Below are positions 1 to 10,900 of a stretch of 64,000 nt of DNA, one piece after another. The notes beneath the pieces were generated by a model. That model saw only the letters and a list, made by a program, of their open reading frames with translations. It had not been told where the DNA came from and searched no databases. This DNA comes from Malurus cyaneus samueli. Its lineage: Eukaryota; Chordata; Aves; Passeriformes; Maluridae. Positions within the stretch are counted from its first letter, which is position 1, and each line of letters starts with the position of its first letter. The translations under genes and the position numbers were made by a program. The stretch lies in NCBI GenBank assembly GCA_009741485.1, contig CM019228.1:14245678-14309677 (forward strand). Reading direction: 5' to 3'.

Positions 1-2689
1 GCCATTCCCTGTGTCCTGGCTCCAGCATTTTGTCCCTCATTTTGGTGTCAGAGATGTCACAGGTGTCAATGCCCTGTAAAACTCAGCAGAAGGGGAAAGG
101 GAGGGAACAGCTCGTAGCTCTAAGTGATGATGGCAGCAATGTCCACCCCCAGATGAGTCCATGGATCCCACAGCAGGAGATGGATATGGCCCAGGAGGAA
201 AAGGCAGCGCTGGAAGTGTTTGCAGAGCTGATAAACCCCTGGGATGTCCTGCTCTCCCTAAGGGCTCATCTCCAATTGCTGCCAATCCAGGCTTTCCTTT
301 TTCCCAGCCCATTTTACATTTCTGAACACCAGGACTATTTTTTCTTCATAAATGGGCTATAATTTGCCTAAAAATAAGCCCCTCAAACTGGGAGCTCTGC
401 AGATGCAGCAACACAGAGAACAAGGGATTATGAAATTGTCACCGAGTAGGAAAATGACAAATTTATTAAGATCTGAATCTTCATTCTGAGGCTACAGCAC
501 AATAAAGGCTGTTACACACACAGGGATCTGACACTTCCAGTGCTGCTGAACAGCTCTGCCCTCAGAGTTGTGCATGGTTTCAGACAGTCCATGTTCTTCA
601 AGTACTTGAGACTTCAGATGTCATTTTAATACAAATCCCGCCCAAAAAGAGGACAACCAAACCCATCACCTGCTGCCGCTGCAAGGTCTAAAAATCACTC
701 TGTGACAGAGCTGTGGGAAATTGGTTTAAAACCCAGATTTGTTAAATAATAAAATCAAACTTCAGCAGCATTTAAAGAATGTAAAAGTCCAAAGAATGGT
801 GAGCTGAAATCCTGAAATGCAACACCTGGAGCTCTGTCAGCTGCACTGTGGGATGGACAGCTCCAAGGACCACAGAAATGTCAAAGCTCTCCAGGCCATC
901 CTGCACCTGGCAGAGCTGCCCTGTGCTCGGTGCTGTCACCAAACCTCATCCTGGGTAATTCCAGGACCCTTCCATCTGTTCCTTGGGCCCTAAACCTGCT
1001 CAGCTTCCTGCACGTGGCTACTGCCGTTTGCAGCCTCCTGACACCTCCAAACCTCTCCCAGGGCGGGCTCCCTCCCACCCCTCCAGCCCTTCCCGAGCAG
1101 TGGAGCAGTTCCCAAACACCTCCCTGTCCTTCCTTCCCCACCAGAGCTGTTGATTTCCCACCCTGCCCCTGCTACCACCCCACTCACCTGTGCCCAGCTC
1201 TGGGAACTGAGCCCTGCCAGGGTGAGATCGCTCCTGTCCGGTGACTCCGGTGCCACCTTCCCCCTTCCCTGACAGGGAGGAGCGGTCCTGTCACTGTCCC
1301 AGCCGGGGATGAGAGGGGCCGTCAGTTCGCAGAGGTTCCTCACGCTGTTTGTGAGATGCCCGAACCCGCTCTGCCTCAGGAGGTTCCACAGCCCAGGGAG
1401 CGGCACTGGGGCCGCCTATCGCGACAGCAGCGCCGCTCCTGACAGAGCCATGGGCTGTCCGGGAGCTGGGACAAAGGAAAGGGGAAAGGAGGTTCCTCAG
1501 GAAGAACTGATCATGGGGAAATGAACTTTGACACACGGGCAGCCGTGTCCTCCTCGGGCAGGAGCCCTTCTGCACCACGGGGAAGTTCAGAACTCCGATC
1601 CTTCCGCCAGGGCAGAGATCCACACTCGGCATCTCCCAGATCAAAAACATCCCGGCAGCGCCGTGTCCGGGGCTCCCAAGGTCTGCAGGGCAAGGAGCTC
1701 CCGAGAAACCGCTCAGCAGAAACTCAGCTATGAGAGGAGCTCGAGGAAATCCCATCCCGGGGGTAACTGAAACCCTGCCTGTGTCCTTTACAGCACCAAA
1801 TGGTCTTCTCTGCTTCTTTTCCCCTCCAGATCCCATCAGCGGCTCTGCCCCAACCTGGTTTAATTTGATTTAATGAACACCAACAAATCATAGTGATTGT
1901 GCTCAAGGTCTCCTGATTAGACAGGGCTGGCCCTACATCACAGTTGCTCAGACCCCTGAGAACACAGGATACATCCTCAAATATCTAAGAGAAAATGTGA
2001 TGGTGAGGGAGCTGAGGGGACAGGACTGTGCACAGCCAGAACGAGCAGGCAGTGCTCGGAACACGGGAATAATCCGTGTGCAGGACAATCATCAGCTGAC
2101 TTTTCCACCTTCTAGGAAAAAGATCTTAAACCTGAGTTTGGTTTGTTCCCCCAGAGGCACAGATCCACCATCCAGGTAAGGCAGGTGCAGGTGGGAATGG
2201 AGATCTGACCTCTGCCATGTGGGAGATGTGGAGCTTCCTCTGCCAAACCCTGCTGAAAGCAGAGGGAATTCCCTGGAGATCTGAGCTGTTACATCTGGGT
2301 AACATCGCTGGACTGAAATACGATGGTTGCTTAAGGGGAGAAAGAAAAACTCGGTATGGAGGGAGCTGAGACTTCGGCACCATTCTCCATCCTCAGAGGA
2401 CCACGATGATTGTTCCAAGAGAACCTGATAGGATTCGTGGATTGTGCCTTTCCCCGTTCCAGGGAGATTCCTGCACCAAGAAAACCAAGCTTAAGATTTA
2501 AAATTTAATTTTAGGAGCAACAGTTGGTTGTTCCTTGGAAAGACACAGAATGGAACAGAAAGCCCAGGGCAGCAGCTGCAGCCTCCTTTTCTATGGCACC
2601 GCTGTTCCTTCTGAGCCTCCAAGATATCCCCTCCAAGGGACAGGGAAGAAAAATAAAAAATTAGAAAGTGTGTTAGCAAATGCTCCCAT
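1..2689. other. 3' flank, no gene recognised
   Basis: Mixed sequence with a GC-rich middle (about 880-1800) and AT-richer ends. The longest reading frames (up to 181 codons) overlap on both strands, are low in complexity and resemble no family I know. It may be distal 3' UTR of MTMR3 or intergenic DNA. Confidence 0.6.
462..467 (-). terminator. Possible distal poly(A) signal
   Basis: AATAAA in transcript sense, followed by T-rich sequence, 4.3 kb past the MTMR3 stop codon. It could end a long MTMR3 3' UTR or another minus-strand transcript. A plus-strand AATAAA lies close by at 501-506. Confidence 0.3.
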
Positions 2690-2703
2690 GCAAAAGTCTA
2701 AAC

Positions 2704-2719
2704 TTTATTCACTTTTATT
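2704..2719 (-). terminator. MTMR3: Tandem poly(A) signals, likely main MTMR3 3' end
   Basis: In transcript sense there are two AATAAA hexamers (2719-2714 and 2709-2704), followed by a T-rich stretch down to about 2645, the usual layout of a cleavage and polyadenylation site. Confidence 0.65.
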
Positions 2720-2922
2720 TATATATTTAACAATTCTAAAGTATTTACTTCTCGCTTTTGACAAAAATGAAAAATATAGGAGCACTTTACTCTCTTGTGG
2801 AGAGAAGGGTTATTTCTGTACACAGCTACGGAGAGACGGCTTCCTCCTTTACATACAAAGAAAAATAATATTAATAAAAAAAGTGCTTCATCGATCCAAA
2901 AAAGCCTAAAGAGCTGCAAGCT

Positions 2923-2928
2923 TTTATT
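2923..2928 (-). terminator. MTMR3: Possible proximal poly(A) signal
   Basis: AATAAA in transcript sense, about 200 nt before the tandem signals, with a T-rich stretch after it. It could give a slightly shorter 3' UTR. Confidence 0.45.
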
Positions 2929-4514
2929 CACACTGTACATCCCAGCCCCGGCCCGAACCCTCTTGGCACGTGCGGAGGCTCCGGCCGATTCTGCACCACA
3001 AAGCCACAAGGCTGGGCTGTCCCCCCGCCCCGGCCCCGCCACCTCCCCGTCGCCACTCCCGGGAAGAGCCGGGCGCTCCCTCGTCCCTCTCGGTGCGAAC
3101 AGCGCCGCCTGTGCGTCCATTCCAGCCTCCACTGCTGGGGTAGGAACAGATCCTACCCATGCCTTGGCTGAAAAACCCATCCTTCTCTTTGCTTTTCCCT
3201 CACTCTGTCTCTAAGCCTGTGCCAGGGAGATCCCAAGATGCTCCGTCCGTCCCCAGACCCCTTTCCCGCAAGGACGCAGCCTCCTCCTTCCTGGACATTC
3301 GCTCCAGTGCACGGATCCTGGCAGGGTGGGAAGGGTGGGAAGCTCCAACACCTCAGCGCTGCCACTCAGACCGAGCTCTGCCACACGGTTTCTCTGCGTG
3401 ACCCTCCCTTTGGATGATGTGATTGTGACATTCCAGGGAAGAGAAATGCTCCTTTCCCGAGGTTTCTTAGATTTTAGGCTGTTGTCTCTAGAACTCTCAA
3501 ATACTCCAGCAGGATTCTTGAGAATACCATAGAGGATTTGGGATTTTGCCCAGGGAATGCACTGTGAGCAGGATCTACTCTTCCTCCTTGCCAGATTGCA
3601 CAAAGCAAGATCTATGGGATGGGAATGGGATGAGCACCTACCAGTCGGTTACAAACGGATATTTGGGAGTTTCACCCTTTAATGAGGTGACCCTGACTGG
3701 GACAGGAGGAGGAAGGGGAATCCATGATGTGTTTTGGATTGTTCTAAGCTCCTCAGGCAGGTTTTTCCTATCTGGAGTACACTGAACACAGCCTGGGAAA
3801 GGAGGAACATCCCAGGGGGTGTCCAGCACCCGTGCACTCCACACGGGCCGAGCCCAGGGACAGCGGCGGGTCCCGGCCACCTTCTGTCGCTTTGGATCGT
3901 CCAGTAAAGTGCGAGTGACCGGCCAGGACCTGACCATGGCAATGCTCTGCTCCCACAGTGCTCCCAGAGGGAATCTCACACGGATGGGGCAAGGACAAGG
4001 CAAAGGTGTGCTCCTGTCCCAGTTGGATCAAATCAGGAATTGCAGGGACAGACCCCTGGCGAGGCCCGGTGTGACGCCTGGCTCTTCTCTCACCAACAGC
4101 ACGTGTATGCCTGAGCCAGCACTGCAGCTGTTCCCCTGCCAGGCTCAAACCTCCAGGGCTGTGTGCGCAGGGCAGAGCCACCAGCACGGGAACCTGGCTG
4201 AGGAACCCTCGGGCAGCCAAGCCCGCTGTGAGAACAGAGGGAGAGGGCTCTCTGGGGAAGGAGATTCCCACCTCTTCTAGCAGCAACGGGTTCCCAAACA
4301 GCAGTTTTGGGTTTGGAATAACAGGAGTGATTGAAAGCACTGGAGGCTGCAGCTGTTCTGGCTCCGCGCTCTGGCCAGCCCGGCTCCCTCTGCTCCCTGC
4401 TCCCCCAAATGCTCGGCCTGCAGCAGTTCCACAGCGGGACAGATAAATACCCCGGGGATCCCGGCCGTGGCGCCAGCTCCCTCCCCACCTCCACGGCCCT
4501 CCCGCAAACAAACA

Positions 4515-4545
4515 TATATATATTATAATATATACACACACGCAC
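4515..4545 (-). repeat. TA/CA microsatellite in the 3' UTR, with a Pumilio-type site
   Basis: The plus strand shows runs of TA followed by CA and CG dinucleotides. In transcript sense 4536-4529 reads TGTATATA, an exact match to the Pumilio consensus UGUANAUA, though a match inside a TA repeat can easily arise by chance. Confidence 0.6.
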
Positions 4546-4759
4546 GCGCGGGGACACGGACACACGGACAGGACAGGCAGGAAAGGGGGAAGAGCCGGAC
4601 AAGGAGAATCCCACGATGCAGCGGCACGTCCTGGAGCTCTGTCCCGCCGAGCAGCGCCCCCGGCTCCACGCGCAGCTCCCAGCCTCGGCCCCCGGCAATC
4701 CGCGTGTCCGTGGGCAAGGGTCGGCTCGGCTGCTCCCCCGCCGCTCCCAGGCCAGGAAT

Positions 4760-4931
4760 TCAGTTGGACGTGGCAGTGATGGGCTTGTCCAGTTCGAGGT
4801 CCAGGCTGGAGCTGCCGGGGTGGAGGCTGCTGTAGCAAGACTTGCAGACTCTGCTGGGCTCGAAGAGCTGCTGGCTGGGAACGGGCACCTTCTGGTTACA
4901 GCAACTGGAGCAGAACACGTTGCCACAATTC
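4760..4931 (-). CDS. MTMR3: MTMR3 coding exon 18, second half of FYVE finger and stop (residues 1139-1195)
   Basis: The coding part is 172 nt, reading NCGNVFCSSCCNQKVPVPSQ then QLFEPSRVCKSCYSSLHPGS and ending KPITATSN, TGA at 4762-4760. It supplies Cys1141, Cys1146, Cys1149, Cys1168 and Cys1171 and the RVC motif. With exon 17 this provides all eight zinc ligands. The acceptor CTGCAAG follows a good pyrimidine tract. The same exon continues as 3' UTR. Confidence 0.96.
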
Positions 4932-7900
4932 CTTGCAGCAGGAACAGAGGAGAAATGGAAAAGATTAGGAGGTTGACAAAGTTACCCAAGCTGTAAAATG
5001 ACGTATTCTGGGTGCTGGGATGGGGGAGATGCCAGTACCTCCCTATGGACCAGAGCACAGGCAGGCACAGCTCTAAAGTCTGTGCTGCTCCCCTCTAGAA
5101 CTGGAGCAGAGATCCAGGAATGGACACAGGACGGAGCGTGGAGCCAGGGGCAGTGTGGAGCTGCAGGCCATGAAATGCCTCTGTTCAGCACTGCCCTGTG
5201 CCATGCTGGACAGGCTGTGCCCTCTGTGTCCACACAGGGACACCTTCCACTGTCCCCAGGTGCTCCAAGCCAACCTGGACCTGGCCCTGGACCCTGCCAG
5301 GCTGAATGTGCTGCAGAGGAGCTCCAGCATGGTGCCAGTGCCACCCTGGGGCATGGGGCTGAGGGGCTGAAGCAGAGCCACCACAGGCCCTTCCTGAGCG
5401 AGAATGTGGGCAAGATGGGGAACACTGGGAATGGGAGGCTCTGGCCCTGCTCACGCAGCTGATCCAGGCTGGACTCTGCTCCCAGGCTCTGATGAAAGTT
5501 GGAAAGGTTTAAGCACGGAAATATCAAAGCTCTCGGTCGCTGCCATCCTCCCACTGCCCCCACACCCACTCCAGCAGCCCCACACTCTGGGAAATGGAGC
5601 CAAGGAGGACCATGCAAAGCCTGGGGTGGGCAGGCAGCTGCTCCATGCACAGGTGGGCACTCACAGCATTCCTGGCACTGGCAGAGCCACACCGGCACAT
5701 GCACCTTGTTACAGCTCAGACTCATTCATTACCTTCTCCTGCAGCCCCCCTCAAGACCTGGGAGCCCCCGTGCTCCTCAATTCCTACACGGAGCTGGAAG
5801 CAGCACTCTGGGTTTTGCCCTCTCCATTAACTCTTTGGCAGCAGGATCTGGTGCTGTCATTGTTCTGCACTGGGGATTTGCTGCTGCCGAGAGACTGCCG
5901 GGGAATTCTGCTGACACCCAACAGCTCTCATTAATCCCTCCTTGCCAAGAAAGGAGATTTCCAACTGCTGGTCACTGATGGGGAGAAAGGCAGCAGAGAA
6001 ATCCCATTTCCCACTTCAGTGGGCTCATTTCCTCAGTTCCACACAGCAACTCTGGGCCTCAGAGCCGAACCCCAGCACGGGAAGGCTGACAAGGACCAGC
6101 CCCTCTGCAGAGCTGCTGGAGACTGGAGGGCCCTGCTGGGAATCCCTGCCAGAAGCACCTGCAGGAGAGGGAACAGCCCTGGGAGGTGCCACCCAGCTCC
6201 CACAGCCCCACCTTGCTGCTCAAGGAATGATTATCCCAGCAGCTCGCTGCTGATGGATGAGGGGAAAACCAACCAGAGGGATTAAAACAAGGATCTCTCT
6301 GTTGGAGCTCACCATTGCTAACATATGCTTGGGGTTTTTACTGTTTTATCCTAAATAATGGTGCTCTGACACTGCTCTCTCCTGAGCTTTGGAAAGCTCT
6401 GGACAGCTCATCCATCTATGCTGGTGGTCCCTGCTTTGTTTCAGAGATTAAAGAGATGTTAGAAACAGGCTGGAAAAGGGATGTTGCTCATTTGAGGAAG
6501 GAGGGCTGAAAGTCATGCTCCCCATACCTCCTCCTCATCCCCAAATCTCAGATGTTCACAGCATCTGATCCTCCAGCAGCTCTATGACACCTGTTCCTGC
6601 CATGGAATTTTCAGTCCTTCTAAAACAAGGGGCAGGATTTTGCCAACATCCTGCACAGCAATGTTGGAATTGTTTGGCAACACATGGCCCTCTCCCAAAA
6701 ATATGGGGGAAAAGGAAAAAGATCAAAACCAAATATATAAAACTTGCAGGTCAGTCTGCTGTCAGTGAGCAGTACACACATGGACTGACAGTGAATGTTA
6801 GTCTGAGCCACATCCCAGTTAAGCTCCCAAAAGCCAAATCCTAAAAGCCTTCCTGTGAGGAGAGGATCCAAACCCCAGCAGCTCGTGCTGGCCACCCCCA
6901 GCTTAGTTCTGGTGATTTCCAGGCAAGTGAGAAACAAAGAGGGACAAGAGCCGAGTTAGTTGGGAGGAGTCACCCAGGACAGGCAGACGGACAACGGGCA
7001 GATGCTGCTGGAAATGCTCACCAGAGCTGATCAACTCGGTCACTGTCCCTGCAGGGAGGGAGAGAGAGCTCAGGCCACAGGCACACGGAGCAAACCAAGG
7101 GAGCTGGAGGGTTTTACCCTGCTCAAGGCCTTACACTGTGCGGTTCATCTCCACTCCCAAGGGAGGGCTGGGAATGTTTGCTGTGGAGAGGAGATACTCA
7201 TGGTGCTGCTCTCACCAACAGCTGGGCCACTGCACACGTGGGAGCTGAAGGAACAAAAACCCTACAAGATCTGAGCCAGACCTGAAAGCCTGAGTTCCTT
7301 TAACTCCTTGTGGGGCTGGGGGTGATTTCTGTGTATCTGGGCTCTGAGAGGGGTCCTGAGCCCAGCCCTGGGGATAAAAATTTGCATAAACACAGTGGGC
7401 ATGGAAAGAAAAAAAAATCTCTTCATTCTCTTCATTCTTCCCTGTATTTGATTAACTTTACAAGACTAAACGGAGCAAAATAGAAACCAGACACAAACCA
7501 AAAATTATGTTCATGACTCTTTGCAACTTCAAAAAGCAGCAGAGCATCAAAATGTGGTAACTGAGATTTATTTAAACGATGGTTCCTGTAATAGTTTTTG
7601 CATGTTCAGAAACCAGGAATAAGAACTTATTTGAAACAGAACTGGAAACTGGAGATTCTCTGGCTTTAACTCGAGCATATCGAGCCATGTGGTTTCTGCC
7701 TCCTGCTCTTCATGAAACCCCTGCTGCTGCCTGAGCTGCTGCAGCCTCTGTGGCTACAGGTCTGGCACAGAATAATCCAGAAAACCTTGATCTCACAGAG
7801 GGGGTCTGTTCAGATTCTGTAGGAGTAAGTTAATAAGAAGGGGAGAATGGTTAGAGAAGGAAAGGAGGAGGTTTACAACCAGCAATGGCAAGAAGATGCT

Positions 7901-10900
7901 ATTCTTGTATTTCATGTAATTCAAATAGTGAATTTCTGAGTGCTAAGAGGACAACGCTCTGTTCTGCACAAATCTAAACAGCTGTCTCCAAATCCAGTTT
8001 GAGGAAAGAAAGGTGGGATCTATTTTGGCTGGAATGTAGCAGATACCAAATGTGGCTTTCAAATATTTCCTTGCATGAATTGAGCTGAGCAGAGGAACTG
8101 GTCTGTTCCTTCACAGCACATCCCCACTCCGACAGCAGCTCTGAGCCATCCCTGAGCCAGGAGCTGTGTCCAAAGAAACCCTCGGTGCTGTGCAGGGACA
8201 GGAGCAGTGTCCCAAGGAACAGGAACACACCCTCGCTGGTGTGCAGGGACAGGAGCAGTGTCCCCAGGAACAGGAGCACACCCTCGCTGGTGTGCAGGGA
8301 CAGGAGCAGTGTCCCCAGGAACAGGAACACACCCTTGCTGGTGTGAGGAACAGGAGCAGTGTCCCAAGGAACACACCCTCGGTGCTGTGCAGGGACAGGA
8401 GCAGTGTCCCAAGGAACACACCCTCGGTGCTGTGCAGGGACAGGAGCAGTGTCCCAAGGAGCACAGCCTCGCTGGTGTGCAGGGACAGGAGCAGTGTCCC
8501 AAGGAACACACCCTTGGTGCTGTGCAGGGACAGGTGCAGTGTCCCACACACCCTTGGTGCTGTGCAGGGACAGGAGCAGTGTCCCAAGGAGCACACCCTC
8601 GGTGCTGTGCAGGGACAGGAGCAGTGTCCCAAGGAACACACCCTTGCTGGTGTGAGGGACAGGAGCAGTATCCCAGTCCTCCCCAGTTACCTGCAGTGGT
8701 GTTTCCGACTGGCGAGCCAGAAGGCGCTGTCGCAGCCGTAGCAGTGCGCGGCCAGGTGATCTGGGAGCCACCGTGTCACCTGTGGGGACAGCCAGAGGGT
8801 CAGGGACAGGGCAGGGGGACATCTGCTGAGCTGATCCCCCCTTCCCCAGCTCCCAGAGGTTGTGAAGCAGAGGGCTCATAGGCACAGGTACTGGTATGTC
8901 AGGTGTGAGACGAGCGCAACGCAAGGAAGAGACTTCCCAAGAAGTGGCACATGACCAAAGGCTGGAGGATAATTTGAATTAGGATTATCCCAGAATAAGC
9001 AATTTACAGGGATTCAGTCTGTACCTCTGTATCCTGTTTATCCACCTGTTCCCAGCTGGCTTCAGAGAAAATCTCTGTGCTGCAGCGAGACAAGCAGTTC
9101 TGATCCAGATTGCTTTCCGAGTCAGGAATAGACGTCTGTTGGCAAACAAACACAGCTGAACGGAACCCCCCAGATCCCTGTTCCACACAAATAAAACCCA
9201 GAAACCCACACAGGGCAGGGCTGGACCCTCTGCTGATGGGATGATATGAGGCAGAGTGGATTTAGAATCCAGTTTCTGCTGCAAAGTTCTGGGAAGGCTT
9301 TGGGTGATTAACCAAAAACAGCTCCCTGGGGCTCGAATTCCAGGGTCCTGATTTCTTTCCAAGTTTTTTTCACTTTCAAAACTATAATTAGTAATACAGA
9401 TATCCTTTTGTTGGCAAAGATTTGGGAAAATACAAGCCAAACTGCATATAGAAAACTCAGAATTTGAACCACTTATGTTCTATATATAGGTTTGGGAGAA
9501 TAATGCTTCCTAAATATAGTCTGTCCAGGTAGAGGTGGATTTTAACTCATTTAAACCTCAGCCAGCTCTTAAAATACATTAAAATAGCAAGAAATCTTGG
9601 GTTAATGCTTTTTTGTGCCTGAGAAATGGACGTTCCTGGAGTTTCAGAAGAAAAACTGCAACTCCCAAGCTGAGGCACAATCAGAAGGTGGAGATCAGGT
9701 CCTTAAAAACATGGAATTTTCTGGAGGCACTGCCAGCCCTACACTGCAGCTTCTGAAGGCCCTTAAAAAAATGGGAGCAGAATCAATTAAGCCAAAGCAC
9801 CCAATTTCTCCAAGGAATTCAAGCTTTCAGGAGTGACACTGAGCCCAATGAGCACCTTGTGCTGCACCTCCAATGGGAAGAGCCGAGAAGGCTCCAAGGA
9901 TTTTTCACAACAAACGTACCTGGGACTATCCAGCACCTCTGCCACTTCTAAACAGTGAATTCAACAAACACAAGTTGGGAACCTCCTATTTAAGGTTTTT
10001 GGTTTTTTTTCAGTTTTGCAGGCATATAAACCACGTACGAAAAGGAAATTTCTGATGGGTGTTGCATCAGCCTCAGGAATTACAGGCAAGTGCTCAAACC
10101 CACAGGAAAATAACAATTCTCCACAAAAGTCTCTACTTTTTCAACTTTAAATGCTGCCAAATAAAAGCACAAATGGTTTAAAAGCTCCCTTACAGTTCCT
10201 AATTTATTGAGAGAAAAACCCTCATTGACACAGCGCTGCCACAAAAGCTCATGTAATTTATTCCAGTTAATTTAGAATTCCAGGACTTTATTTCAGTCAC
10301 TGAGCCTGGAGCACCTAACAGGGACGGTGTGACCCTGATGGGTTTGAGCTCACAGAGCTGCCACTGCAGCTGGGATCTGCAGAGAACCAAGGGTTCATCC
10401 TATGCTGCTGTCCCAAAAACGGCACAGGAAAATATATTTGCTCTACATGAAAGCAGCAGTAATCCAGGGGTTTGGTTGGTTTTACTGGGGTTTGGTAACC
10501 CAGGGGATTTTGGTAACCAAGGGGTTTGGTTGCTTTTACTGGGTCTTGGTAAACCAGGGGGGTTTGATAACCCAGGGACTTGGTTGCTTTTACTGGCATT
10601 TGGTAACCCAGGGGGGTTTGGTTGGTTTTACTGGGGTTTGGTAACCCAGGGGGGTTTGGTTGGTTTTCCTGAGGTCAGGGAAGGTGTTTGGGGATGGCCA
10701 GGGGTGTGTGCGCCACTGTGCAACACCCATCTGGAAATAAACCTTTCTGCTCAAACACAAGTTTAGTGACATTATCAGTCATCAGTATCTGCCATGATCA
10801 GGTCCCCAGGCAGTGTTTGCTCTCTTCAGGATGACCTGGAGAGGTCTGCAAGGGCTCCCAAGTCATGCCCTGAGCCGCGAGCCAGCAGCTGGAGGGCACG

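Larger units (their letters stand above)
2690..4759 (-). other. MTMR3: MTMR3 3' UTR (to proximal poly(A) cluster)
   Basis: This is the continuation of the last exon beyond the stop codon, with no splice signals needed. It has two CpG-rich stretches (2944-3120 and about 4380-4760) and an AT-rich tail (2690-2930) with poly(A) hexamers. The 3' limit is inferred. If the distal signal at 462-467 is used instead, the UTR would extend another 2.2 kb. Long reading frames in this stretch resemble no protein I know. Confidence 0.7.
4932..8690 (-). other. MTMR3: Intron 17 of the coding region
   Basis: This intron splits the FYVE finger. It holds a degenerate CR1 piece near 5232 and an 11-unit minisatellite at its 5' end (8168-8680). 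The remainder is unique and GC-moderate with no exon-like signal that I recognised. Confidence 0.85.

Noticed and set aside
1291..1836. 181-codon minus-strand frame in the 3' flank
   Set aside because: GC-rich chance frame with competing frames on both strands and no recognisable domain.
3768..4838. 356-codon minus-strand frame overlapping the 3' UTR and last exon
   Set aside because: It overlaps the last MTMR3 coding exon in a different frame, is Pro/Gly/Arg/Ala-rich as expected from GC-rich DNA, and a second long frame overlaps it.
8168..8680. Resemblance to a CRISPR array
   Set aside because: Units are contiguous 45-51-bp minisatellite repeats without unique spacers, in a vertebrate intron.
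7974..8924. Long repetitive reading frames on both strands (up to 316 codons) with Cys/His-rich or Gln-rich repeats
   Set aside because: They arise because the minisatellite units are mostly multiples of three; several frames are open at once on both strands and one true exon (8691-8779) lies within in a different frame.
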